From contig NZ_LT635549.1 of NCBI RefSeq assembly GCF_900120155.1, positions 496,001-560,000 of the forward strand: 64,000 bases of DNA, in the 5' to 3' direction. Position numbers and translations under genes: made by a program. Source of the DNA: Clostridium sp. Marseille-P3244. GTDB taxonomy: Bacteria > Bacillota > Clostridia > Lachnospirales > Lachnospiraceae. A model generated the notes under the pieces. The model was not told the origin of the DNA. It did no database searches and saw only the letters and a list, made by a program, of their open reading frames with translations. How positions within the stretch are numbered: the first letter of the stretch is position 1; each line of letters opens with the position of its first letter. This document shows, piece after piece, positions 17,045 through 25,054 of the stretch.

Positions 17045-18778
17045 TTACGCCAGCTTCCAATTCTGGCTCTCCGTCTGTAGCTTCACCATTCGGGCATATA
17101 AGCCGTTTTGCTTCAACAATGTTTCCGGTGCGCCTTCTTCGGCCACAGTTCCTTCAGAAAGCACCACGATTTTGTCTGCTCCGGCTACGGTGCGCATCCG
17201 GTGGGCAATCACCAGCACCGTCTTATCTGCGATCAGGCGGGAAAGGGCGGTTTGAATCAGGGTTTCATTCTCTACATCCAGCGAAGCGGTAGCCTCATCC
17301 AAAAGAATGATCGGCGCGTTTTTCAGAAAGGCCCGCGCGATGGAAATCCGCTGCCGTTCACCGCCGGAAAGCTCGCAGCCGTTTTCCCCGATGTTGGTAT
17401 GCCAGCCATCCGGCAGCTTTTCGGCAAATTCATCTACATTAGCAAGCCGTGCTGCCGCTAACACCTGCTCATCAGTAGCGTCTTTATTCCCAATTCGTAT
17501 ATTCTCCAGAATGGTATTGTCAAACAGGGTAACGTCCTGAAATACAATGGAGAACAGGGAAAGCAGCGTCTCCGGGTCAATTTTGGAAATATCCATGCCT
17601 CCCACGGTGATCTTTCCCCGGCTCACATCCCAAAATCTTGCAGCCAACCGGGAAACCGTTGTTTTGCCGCCGCCAGAGGGCCCTACCAAGGCCGTGACTT
17701 CGCCCTGTTTTGCGGTAAAGGAAACATCTTTCAATACGGTTTCTCCTGTGTTATAGGCAAAGCCTACATGGTCGAAGGTAATGTCATAGCCTTTGTTGGA
17801 AAGTCTGTTTTCTCCCTGCTGAATCGGATGATCGAGGATTTCATTCATGCGGGCGATATTAGTGCGGGTGCTGATAACCGCCGCCAGATTTTGCAACGCC
17901 CCTTGCAGCGGATCGTAGAGCCGTGAAACAACCAGCAGGAACAGGAAGAAGGTCAGCACATCGAGACTGCCTGCTATCAGCAGAACCGAGCCTGCCAGCG
18001 CAACGGTGGCAATTCCCAGCTTTAATATGAGTGAAGCGGATACCACAAAGGCCGCCAACCCAAACTCATTGAGAATGGAACGATGTTCCACGGCGCGGAT
18101 TTTCTTTTCCAAGCCTTTCAGGTATTCTGCTTCGGCGTTGTTGGCTTTTAAGTCGCGCACAGTTTCAATGCACTCTTGAATCCCGTCGGCGCAGGCCATC
18201 TTTACATCCATCGCTTTCTGATTGAGCCGTTCCTGCACCTTTGCGGAGAAGCCTACAATAGCAAAGGCAACCGGCAATACCCACAGCGCCGCTAATGCCA
18301 TGCGCCAATCGAATACAAAAAGGCTAATGGAAATTAAGACCGTAGAAATAATGGAGCCTGCCAGTTCGGGAATGAAGTGGGAAAAACTCTGCTCCAAAAA
18401 GGTGCAGTCGGCCATGATGGTGCTGGTGAGATCCGCCAAATCCTTTTTTCCAAAGAAGGACAAGGGAATTTTCCGCAGCCGTTCGGCCAGCGTAATCCTC
18501 CGCACTCCGCTTTCCGTATAGGTGGCAAAATACGTGGCGTTGTACTGAAAGTAAGTGGTAAGCAGGATCAGACCGATACACACCGCGCAGCCGATGATAT
18601 AAAAGATAATTTTTTCACCGGGTACGCCGCCGTTCATCAGATCGGCCACTAAAAAATATAAAAGCCCAACGGGAAACATAAAGGAAAGATTCTGGAGGAC
18701 GCAGGCAAGGCAGCCTTTTACCAGATCCTTCGCCCCCTGCTCGGAAAGGGCATACCGTTTTTGCAGCCGTTTTATCAT
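17045..18778 (-). CDS. Exporter-fold ABC protein, subunit B of second pair
   Basis: A 577-residue half transporter: six membrane helices (about 15-310) and an ATPase domain with GPSGGGKTT, LSGGERQ and IILLDEATAS. The start is the ATG at 18778, one base after the stop of the upstream partner and behind GGAGGTAC; a longer frame to 18799 would lie inside that gene. Together with the next gene it forms a heterodimer of the same IrtAB/YbtPQ-like kind as the first pair in this island, but the two pairs are clearly different in sequence. It could import the same class of ligand or export a product. Confidence 0.87.
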   Translation of the reverse strand: MIKRLQKRYALSEQGAKDLVKGCLACVLQNLSFMFPVGLLYFLVADLMNGGVPGEKIIFYIIGCAVCIGLILLTTYFQYNATYFATYTESGVRRITLAERLRKIPLSFFGKKDLADLTSTIMADCTFLEQSFSHFIPELAGSIISTVLISISLFVFDWRMALAALWVLPVAFAIVGFSAKVQERLNQKAMDVKMACADGIQECIETVRDLKANNAEAEYLKGLEKKIRAVEHRSILNEFGLAAFVVSASLILKLGIATVALAGSVLLIAGSLDVLTFFLFLLVVSRLYDPLQGALQNLAAVISTRTNIARMNEILDHPIQQGENRLSNKGYDITFDHVGFAYNTGETVLKDVSFTAKQGEVTALVGPSGGGKTTVSRLAARFWDVSRGKITVGGMDISKIDPETLLSLFSIVFQDVTLFDNTILENIRIGNKDATDEQVLAAARLANVDEFAEKLPDGWHTNIGENGCELSGGERQRISIARAFLKNAPIILLDEATASLDVENETLIQTALSRLIADKTVLVIAHRMRTVAGADKIVVLSEGTVAEEGAPETLLKQNGLYARMVKLQTESQNWKLA

Positions 18779-18779
18779 G

Positions 18780-20552
18780 TTATTGTACCTCCTTTGCAAC
18801 CTTCCATTGAACAGAAGTTTGATAGTCCTGCCACATGCGGCTGAATACGCCGCCTTTTTTCAACAGCTCACGGCTTTTGCCGCTCTCTGTGATCTGCCCG
18901 TCCTCAATGATATAGATTTGGTCTGCGCCAGCCACGGTAGAGAGCCGATGGGCGATCATAATCACCGTTTTCCCCTGTGACAGCTTGGAAAAGGCTGCCT
19001 GTACGCGGGATTCATTATCCGGGTCGGCAAAGGCGGTGGCCTCGTCTAAAATTACGACAGGCGCATTTTTCAGCATCACGCGGGCGATGGCAATCCGCTG
19101 TTGTTCGCCGCCGGAAAGGTACACACCTTTTGTCCCGATCTCGGTGTCTGCGCCCCTCGGCAGCTTTTCCAGAATATCGTCGCACTGGGCATTATGGAGC
19201 GCGGCCATAATTTCTTCGCGGGTCGCGTTAGGCTTTCCCATGCGCACATTTTCCAAAATTGAGGCTTTGATTAGGCGGCTGTTCTGGAATACAAAAGAAA
19301 CGGTATTCATAAGTTCCTCTTTGGCGATGTTCTTCACATTCACGCCGCCAATTTTCACCTGCCCGCCTTGCGGGTCAAAAAACCGGCAGATCAGATTGGC
19401 AAGCGTGGTCTTGCCACCGCCAGAAGGTCCCACAAAAGCTACCGTCTGCCCTGCGGGAATTGAAAGGGAAATATCCTTGATGACCTCGTTTTTTCCATCA
19501 TAACTGAAATGAACATGGTTAAGCTGTACCGAAGCGTCCTCTGGGTGTTCCGGCTGTTTTGGTTCTGCAAGCGGCTTAAGATTCAATACGCTGTCGATTC
19601 TCTGCAAGGCATCGTCTACAATCATGGCGTTTTCGCTCTGGAACATGATGCGGGTGAGGGTAACGGAGATAATGGGCGTAATGATGATATAGAACATGAG
19701 ATCCAGCAGGAAATCCTTGGTAACGCCGCCTTGGGTAAAAATCAGCGCACCGGCAATCAGCGCGGCAAAGACGCCGTTGATGGCTGCCGTATAGAACATC
19801 ATGGGTGCTCGAAGCTGCTTGGTATAGGCAATCACCCACACCTTATACCTATCAATGGAATCCTTGAATTTTTTGAAGGAGAATATGGTCTGCCCGAAGG
19901 TTTTTACAACGGGAATCCCCCGTACATACTCTACCGCTTCATTGGACATATCATCGAGAGCGTTTTGGTATTCTTTCATTTTTTCCTGCATTTTCTTTCC
20001 GGTCATCGTCATCATAATCAGAAAGCCCAGCACTACCGGCACAAGGCTCAAAAGTCCCAGCCGCCAGTCGAACACCAGTAGCAGAACCAAAAGGCCGCAT
20101 GGCGTCGCAATGGCATTGGCACGGTCGGGAAGCTGATGCGCCAGATAGGTTTCGGTGGCGGCGCTGGATTCATTGACGATCTTGCGCAGCCTGCCGCTGC
20201 CGAATTGCTCTGCAAACCCCAGCGGCAGCTTTACAATATGCTCAATCGTTTGTAGGCGCAGGTTGGTGGCAATGCGGAACGCCCCTTTGTGGGAACACAT
20301 CAGAGCGCCTATGTAGACCAACACCGCGATCACTGCGAACAGCACCGCCATCCAGCCGTTACGGGTCAGGTTTTGCGCATGGCTGAAATCCGGCGCAACT
20401 GCCAACACTTCCTGCATGACCTTCCAGATATAGTAGAAAGGCACTAACGCTATGAGGGCGCTGATGGCCGAAAGCACCCAGGAAGCGTAAGTCAGGTATT
20501 TGTGGTTGCCTGCAATCTGTAGCAGGCGTGACAGATTGGATTGTTTTTTCAA
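18780..20552 (-). CDS. Exporter-fold ABC protein, subunit A of second pair
   Basis: A 590-residue half transporter with a six-helix membrane domain and an ATPase domain (GPSGGGKTT, LSGGEQQ, VILDEATAFADPD, IAHRLST). LSGGEQQ with Gln in place of Arg is a minor variant of the signature. It is the first gene of a two-gene operon under tetR-3, with a GTTAG-N6-CTAAC operator 74 bases upstream. Function as for the partner: import of a metallophore-like compound is a hypothesis from the fold and context; drug or peptide export remains possible. Confidence 0.87.
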   Translation of the reverse strand: MKKQSNLSRLLQIAGNHKYLTYASWVLSAISALIALVPFYYIWKVMQEVLAVAPDFSHAQNLTRNGWMAVLFAVIAVLVYIGALMCSHKGAFRIATNLRLQTIEHIVKLPLGFAEQFGSGRLRKIVNESSAATETYLAHQLPDRANAIATPCGLLVLLLVFDWRLGLLSLVPVVLGFLIMMTMTGKKMQEKMKEYQNALDDMSNEAVEYVRGIPVVKTFGQTIFSFKKFKDSIDRYKVWVIAYTKQLRAPMMFYTAAINGVFAALIAGALIFTQGGVTKDFLLDLMFYIIITPIISVTLTRIMFQSENAMIVDDALQRIDSVLNLKPLAEPKQPEHPEDASVQLNHVHFSYDGKNEVIKDISLSIPAGQTVAFVGPSGGGKTTLANLICRFFDPQGGQVKIGGVNVKNIAKEELMNTVSFVFQNSRLIKASILENVRMGKPNATREEIMAALHNAQCDDILEKLPRGADTEIGTKGVYLSGGEQQRIAIARVMLKNAPVVILDEATAFADPDNESRVQAAFSKLSQGKTVIMIAHRLSTVAGADQIYIIEDGQITESGKSRELLKKGGVFSRMWQDYQTSVQWKVAKEVQ

Positions 20553-20625
20553 AGAAGATTCCTCCTTTTCTTTATTTCATCTATGATAAAGAGAACACAA
20601 GCGCGTCCTTCTTATATCCGTATAA

Positions 20626-20641
20626 GTTAGTTATCGCTAAC
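20626..20641. promoter_or_regulatory. Operator palindrome GTTAG-N6-CTAAC (copy 4)
   Basis: GTTAG-TTATCG-CTAAC between tetR-3 and the second ABC pair. It has the same arms and spacer length as the copies before the ECF operon and the methyltransferase operon. Confidence 0.7.
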
Positions 20642-20664
20642 CTATGAGCAAAAATTACAGGGCA

Positions 20665-21288
20665 TTACTGCCCCATAATTTTCATCCATCCGGCTGTATA
20701 GAAAGCCCGCATTTCCTTCACATAATTTTCTGCGTTTTGAAGCGGCATCTCGTGAATCACCAATTCAAAAAAGGTGTGGAACATGCCGGTAATCAGGATA
20801 TGCTCCAGCGCGGGGTCAATCTGGGGAGAAGGCCGCCCAAGCTCCTGCAAGACTTCTTGATAGGCATGGGTTGCCGCTGCCTCAATTTCCACCATTTCAT
20901 CAATAAGGCCGGAAAATTTTGTCCCTTCCGAGCAGCAGAGGATGAGCTTACATTCCTCAAGATGTTCATAAGCGTAGTGGAGCATATCAAACATGCAAGC
21001 GCCGGAAATGTCTCCCATAACCTCCGGCTGCTGCTCGTGGGGGAGATCGGCAAATTCCTTCTGCGCTTTTTGAAAACAGCCAAGCAGGTACGCATAATGC
21101 TCGCCTACCAAAGCCTCGAACAATTCTTCTTTGCTTTTGTAATAGCCATAAAAGGCTCCGGTAGTCATTCCCACGGATTTCACAATATTCCGCAAGGAAG
21201 CGTCTTTGTACCCTTTTTCTAAAAACTCTGCTTTTGCGGCCTGGTGGATACGTTCTAAGGTTGTCAGATTGCCGTCTATTTTCTTCAT
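20665..21288 (-). CDS. TetR-family transcriptional regulator (tetR-3)
   Basis: A 207-residue one-component regulator. Residues 10-60 are the DNA-binding domain (AAKAEFLEKGYKDASLRNIV, VGMTTGAFYGYYKSKEELF). The ligand domain is helical, with HAYEHLEECKLILCCSEGTKF resembling the matching part of tetR-1 (HCNDCTLFFCRSDGSS), so tetR-1 and tetR-3 may bind related ligands. Upstream of the second ABC pair in the same direction. Its own promoter (TTGACA-N17-TAAAAT) carries a different palindrome. Confidence 0.88.
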   Translation of the reverse strand: MKKIDGNLTTLERIHQAAKAEFLEKGYKDASLRNIVKSVGMTTGAFYGYYKSKEELFEALVGEHYAYLLGCFQKAQKEFADLPHEQQPEVMGDISGACMFDMLHYAYEHLEECKLILCCSEGTKFSGLIDEMVEIEAAATHAYQEVLQELGRPSPQIDPALEHILITGMFHTFFELVIHEMPLQNAENYVKEMRAFYTAGWMKIMGQ

Positions 21289-21293
21289 CTCCT

Positions 21294-21349
21294 TATAACG
21301 CTGTTATATATCACTGTTATATTTTATCTCGAGAGGCGGGTTCTGTCAA
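21294..21349 (-). promoter_or_regulatory. Promoter and operator of tetR-3
   Basis: On the minus strand TTGACA (21344-21349), 17 bases, TAAAAT (21321-21326). The palindrome TATAAC-GCT-GTTATA (21294-21308) lies between the start region and the ATG. Confidence 0.7.
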
Positions 21350-21396
21350 GAGGGAAATTACCCATAGAAGCATTTCAGAGACATTAGAGATAAAAC

Positions 21397-21430
21397 AAGG
21401 TGAGGCAGCGTTTATACACTTCCTCACCTT
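21397..21430 (-). terminator. Terminator after the OmpR-type regulator
   Basis: 9-bp stem AAGGTGAGG / CCTCACCTT with a 16-base loop; on the minus strand it is followed by TGTTTTATC. It starts two bases past the stop codon at 21432. Confidence 0.65.
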
Positions 21431-21431
21431 T

Positions 21432-21926
21432 CTATTTTTCTTCAAACTTATAGCCGATACCGTAGACGCTTTTTACATAGTCCGGCAGATCAGGGGAAAC
21501 CCTCAATTTTCTCCGTAGATTGCTTACATGGTTGTTTACCGCTTTCCGTGAATAGTAAGTATAATCTTCTTTCCATACCAGATCCATAAGCATTTCATAG
21601 GTGAATACTCGTTTTGGATTTAAGATAAGCAAGGAGAAGATTTCAAATTCTTTGACTGTCAGAGGAATCACATTGCCTTGCACCATCACAAGGCGTTGCT
21701 CTAAACAGAAATATAAATCACCTTCCCGGATTTCTGTTAATGGCTGATCCACCTGTAATGGAGTAAAATACTGGCCTCGAAAGTGCGTTGTATATGGAAG
21801 ATCAGCCGGAATATCGCCAGCCTCATAGTCACGAACAAATTGAGCCAACTCCTTCTTTTGATTCGGGGAAAGCAGGGAAAGCAGTTTTTTGCCTATTTGT
21901 CTGCCAGAATCCTCTAAATCCAACAC
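21432..21926 (-). CDS. OmpR-type winged-helix DNA-binding protein without receiver domain
   Basis: A 164-residue protein. The C-terminal 95 residues are a Trans_reg_C winged helix (PLTVKEFEIFSLLILNPKRVF, MLMDLVWKEDY, VNNHVSNLRRKL, VYGIGYKF). The first 65 residues are not a CheY-like receiver and I do not recognise them, so it is not a classical response regulator and does not depend on an obvious phosphorylation site. The start is a TTG at 21926 (or GTG three bases earlier); no better codon exists. It follows the DtxR-type gene with a 25-base gap and probably shares its transcript. Confidence 0.75.
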   Translation of the reverse strand: MLDLEDSGRQIGKKLLSLLSPNQKKELAQFVRDYEAGDIPADLPYTTHFRGQYFTPLQVDQPLTEIREGDLYFCLEQRLVMVQGNVIPLTVKEFEIFSLLILNPKRVFTYEMLMDLVWKEDYTYYSRKAVNNHVSNLRRKLRVSPDLPDYVKSVYGIGYKFEEK

Positions 21927-21951
21927 GGCTAATTTCCCATATCACCACCAC

Positions 21952-22317
21952 CTAACCGTCATCAAATGCTTTCTTTAATTTTTGAAACGATTCTGAACTA
22001 ACTGCGTGTTCAATGCCGCAAGCATCCTGCTCTGCGGTTTCGGGATCCACGCCAGCCAATATAAGTTGCTTTGTGAAAAACAGGTGCTTTTCGTAAATCT
22101 GTTCGGCAATCTGCAATCCTAGTTCCGTTAGGGAAAGTGTACCGTCAGCATTTTTAACAAGATGGCCGGATTTTATGAGTTCCTTGACTGCCCGGCTTAC
22201 GGAAGGCTTTTTTACCCCCAACTGCTCTGCGACATCTACGCATCGAACATAACCGTGCTGCTGTTTTATCATTAAGATAGCCTCCAGATAATCCTCCATC
22301 GCTGGTGTCAAAGCCAT
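21952..22317 (-). CDS. DtxR/MntR-family metal-dependent repressor
   Basis: A 121-residue regulator: winged helix in residues 1-65 (MEDYLEAILMI, VRCVDVAEQLGVKKPSVSRAVKELIKSG) and a metal-binding, dimerising part after that. The ligand motif is C-x-x-E-H (Cys100, Glu103, His104), as in iron-sensing DtxR/IdeR, rather than the E-x-x-E-H of MntR; the C-terminal SH3-like domain is absent. GGGAGGTG sets the start at 22317. This points to control by iron, although manganese or other metals cannot be excluded. Located at the right edge of the island next to the permease fragment, it could tie the transport blocks to metal supply. Confidence 0.82.
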   Translation of the reverse strand: MALTPAMEDYLEAILMIKQQHGYVRCVDVAEQLGVKKPSVSRAVKELIKSGHLVKNADGTLSLTELGLQIAEQIYEKHLFFTKQLILAGVDPETAEQDACGIEHAVSSESFQKLKKAFDDG

Positions 22318-22359
22318 TGGCACACCTCCCTTCCAGAACATTCTTCGTGTTCACTACCG

Positions 22360-22626
22360 TTATTTCGCCTTTGACATAATTGCAACTATACACCCGACAA
22401 ACGCAAGCACAGATCCTGATGAAAGATCGATCCCTCCGGTAATAATGACATACGTCATACCCAGAGCTATAATTCCCGTCATCGATATCTGCGTAATAAT
22501 ATTGAGAAGGTTTGTCACCGAGAAAAACACATCACTTGTCAGCCCGAAAAAAATAATCAGTATTACCAGAAAAATCCATTTGACCAGGCTTGCCCATGCA
22601 ATTTTTGATTTTTTTACCGTTTCCAT
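22360..22626 (-). pseudogene. Ribose-type ABC permease (RbsC-like), truncated after about 84 codons
   Basis: The first 84 residues follow the RbsC/sugar permease family: a first membrane helix (WIFLVILIIFFGL), then ITQISMTGIIALGMTYVIITGGIDLSSGSVLAF. A full protein has about 320 residues. Here the frame breaks down after VGCIVAIMSK and stops at 22360, where the upstream region of the DtxR-type gene begins. So the island boundary lies near 22360-22370 and the rest of the permease should be found at the other end of the island, left of this window. AGGAGG marks an intact start. It follows the ROK kinase gene by 17 bases. Confidence 0.85.
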
Positions 22627-22643
22627 CTCTTTCCTCCTGTTAT

Positions 22644-23594
22644 CTAAAAGAGCAATTCCATCGCTCCATATATTCCGGATTTGTCTCCCAGCTTACTTTT
22701 TAAAAAACAGACCGGATACGAATCTTTGTTTAACTCATTAAATTTTTCTTTCAGCTGTTCCAGCATCTGCTCCTGCGCCTGTATCATCCCGCCATTGAAT
22801 ACAAAACAATTGATATTCAGCATCTCATACATGTTGTACAGCCAGACCGCAAGATATTCCAGCATCTGTTCCTTCACACGGACGGCAACCGGATCCTGCA
22901 TATCCGCCGCTTTAAATATATGTTCCATCGAGATATTCTCTACAGACCCGGCCAGTTCCGGCAAAATCGATTTTTCTCCGGCCTGGATGACCCGCTTTGC
23001 ACGCATGGCCGCCATTTTCCCCGACGCATAAGAATTGAAGCATCCCCGGTTTTCACAGCCACATAAGATTTCATCCCGGCAGCCCACATCAGCGATCATG
23101 TGTCCGCTTTCCCCCGCCCAGCCATAACTTCCTCGGAATAGTTTTCTGTCAATAATGATGCTCGAACCGATCCCCGTGCTGATCAGACAATAGACCATAT
23201 GTTCAAATTCTCTGCCCGCTCCCCTCCGTATTTCCGCAAGGGCCGCAGCATTTCCGTCATTGTCGATAGATAAGGCAATACCTTGTCCCAGTTTTTCCAT
23301 CAGATAATCCCTGACCGGAAAATCATGGAGTTCCGGCAGGCTTCCGGTCTTGATGATCCATCCTTTTTTATAATCAAGAAAGGAGGGCAGCCCTATTCCG
23401 ATCCCGTTTATGTTCTCAATCCTGTATCCGCATCCTTTCAGAAATTCTTCCATATCATGGAGAAGCTTATCAAAAAAACTCTTTGCTTTCAGTTTTCTAT
23501 CTGTCGGACTCCTGAAGGTATGTATCAATGTTTTGTTCCTGTCAAACAGCCCATAGGCAATTTTTGTTCCCCCTATATCTATTCCGATATACAT
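22644..23594 (-). CDS. ROK-family sugar kinase
   Basis: A 316-residue protein of the ROK family without a DNA-binding domain, hence probably a kinase. It starts YIGIDIGGTKIAYGLFD (phosphate-binding loop), has DNDGNAAALAE with the catalytic Asp, CLISTGIGSSIIIDRKLFRGSYGWAGESGHM and the zinc-site pattern C-x-C-x4-C (CGCENRGC), here with the preceding His in SGHM. GGAAG places the start at 23594. The likely role is to phosphorylate glucose or a related sugar taken up or released by its neighbours, for entry into glycolysis. The adjoining permease is truncated, so the pathway may be disabled. Confidence 0.85.
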   Translation of the reverse strand: MYIGIDIGGTKIAYGLFDRNKTLIHTFRSPTDRKLKAKSFFDKLLHDMEEFLKGCGYRIENINGIGIGLPSFLDYKKGWIIKTGSLPELHDFPVRDYLMEKLGQGIALSIDNDGNAAALAEIRRGAGREFEHMVYCLISTGIGSSIIIDRKLFRGSYGWAGESGHMIADVGCRDEILCGCENRGCFNSYASGKMAAMRAKRVIQAGEKSILPELAGSVENISMEHIFKAADMQDPVAVRVKEQMLEYLAVWLYNMYEMLNINCFVFNGGMIQAQEQMLEQLKEKFNELNKDSYPVCFLKSKLGDKSGIYGAMELLF

Positions 23595-23608
23595 AATGCA
23601 CTTCCTTT

Positions 23609-24985
23609 TTAATTGCCGTTCCTGCACAATTCTTGAACTACAGGATCGGAACTTCTGATCCCTTTCTCTTTCAGACTCCGGATCACATCTGAAAACTGCG
23701 GCAGGAACTTCTCGTGGGCAACCAGTAATTCATCCAGGACCTGTCTCCCATCTCTTCCGTTTTTTACCAGCGGATTGATACAGAACGCCTGGAGCGCCAT
23801 TCCATAATCTCCTGTCAAAGCTGCCGCGATCACGCATTGCTCCATTGCTTTCATAGATTTCAACATTGCTTCACATGCCGGGTTCAGTATATCGCAGGGA
23901 AGCGGTTCTGCCCCCTCTGAGGAAATAATGCACGACATTTCCCCCACACTAGACTCTCCCAGAACCGGGACCGCGCCATGGTTCACCGTATTTACCACAA
24001 GATGTATTTTTTTATCATTAAAGATCGCGCTGATGCATTCGCACGCAGTATCACTGTAGTATGCCCCGCCGCGCTTTTTCAGTAGTTCCGGCATGGTGTC
24101 CAGTCCTGGGTCCCTGTAGAGTTCTATAAGCTGCTCCTCTACTTTAAGCATCTGTTCTGCCCGAGTCTGTCTTCCCGCAAATTCCTGGATACTGTGGGCA
24201 ACCATCTCTTCCGTCTGGAAATAATATCTGTGATATCCGCACGGAACAGCATCCATACTCTTTATCAGATCGAGATCAAAGGGAGCGCCGTAAATATTGA
24301 CTGGTGTTCCCCCGTCCCTGTCATTTACAAATCCGATTACTTTCTCCGTAAGATCGTTCCCCTCTTTGTCCCAGACCTTATGCCAGTGAAAGTGATTGAT
24401 GCCCGCAAACCGGTAGGTCAGTTCAGCAGGATCGATCCCCAGTTTTACAGGTTCTTCCATCATTGCGATCGTAGGCACATTGCACAGGCCGATGCATTTA
24501 TCCCACCCAAAATACCGGATGATCACTTCTGTCAGTATCCCGCTCGGATTTGTAAAATTGATCAGCCAGGCGTCCGGGCATAACTCTTTCATATCCTCTA
24601 TGATCTCCCGTACCACAGGTATCGTCCGGAATGCATTAAAGATTTCCGCCGCACCGTTCGTCTCCTGTCCGAGCATTCTGTGGAGCAGAGGGATACGCTC
24701 GTCCTTTATCCTCGCATATAACCGTCCTACCCGAAACTGAGAGACCACTACGTCCGCATCCGGAAGCGCTTCCCGTCTGTCAAGCGTCGCATAGATCTTT
24801 ACATTTTTCCCTGCTCTTCTCCACATACGGACAGCCAGATTTTTGATGACTTCCATCTTCTCTCTGCCTTCTTCTATATCTACAAGCCAGATTTCTTTGA
24901 CTGGCAGTTCGTCATATCGCACAATCAGCCCATTCATAAATTCCGGAGTATAACTGCTCCCAGCTCCGATGATCACGATCTTCAT
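23609..24985 (-). CDS. GH4 family 6-phospho-glycosidase (6-phospho-beta-glucosidase type)
   Basis: A 458-residue NAD- and metal-dependent glycosidase. Its N-terminal Rossmann loop is GAGSSYTPE (7-15), followed by NFTNPSG (143-149), the CNVP metal-ligand Cys (168) and GINHFHW with the second metal ligand His198. These are the hallmarks of GH4, closest in pattern to 6-phospho-beta-glucosidases (LicH/CelF/BglT) rather than to alpha-galactosidases. It cuts phosphorylated disaccharides in the cytoplasm through an oxidised intermediate. GGAGGG sets the ATG at 24985. A consensus promoter and a 21-bp palindrome stand upstream, probably the operator of the ROK repressor next door. Confidence 0.85.
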   Translation of the reverse strand: MKIVIIGAGSSYTPEFMNGLIVRYDELPVKEIWLVDIEEGREKMEVIKNLAVRMWRRAGKNVKIYATLDRREALPDADVVVSQFRVGRLYARIKDERIPLLHRMLGQETNGAAEIFNAFRTIPVVREIIEDMKELCPDAWLINFTNPSGILTEVIIRYFGWDKCIGLCNVPTIAMMEEPVKLGIDPAELTYRFAGINHFHWHKVWDKEGNDLTEKVIGFVNDRDGGTPVNIYGAPFDLDLIKSMDAVPCGYHRYYFQTEEMVAHSIQEFAGRQTRAEQMLKVEEQLIELYRDPGLDTMPELLKKRGGAYYSDTACECISAIFNDKKIHLVVNTVNHGAVPVLGESSVGEMSCIISSEGAEPLPCDILNPACEAMLKSMKAMEQCVIAAALTGDYGMALQAFCINPLVKNGRDGRQVLDELLVAHEKFLPQFSDVIRSLKEKGIRSSDPVVQELCRNGN

Positions 24986-25005
24986 AAAATCCCTCCAACT
25001 CTTTG

Positions 25006-25054
25006 TTTGTTTAGTGATTAAATAAAGTGTAGCAAAAAAAGACTTTGTTGTCAA
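25006..25054 (-). promoter_or_regulatory. Promoter and ROK operator of the GH4 operon
   Basis: On the minus strand TTGACA (25049-25054), 17 bases, TACACT (25026-25031). The palindrome TTTATTTA-ATCAC-TAAACAAA (25006-25026; arms agree at 7 of 8) lies just past the -10 box, where a ROK repressor would block transcription. The -35 box overlaps the stop codon of the repressor gene. Confidence 0.7.

Noticed and set aside
16842..17060. 72-codon minus-strand frame after the second ABC pair
   Set aside because: It contains the terminator hairpin of the ABC operon and the iteron-like repeats, and has no ribosome site.
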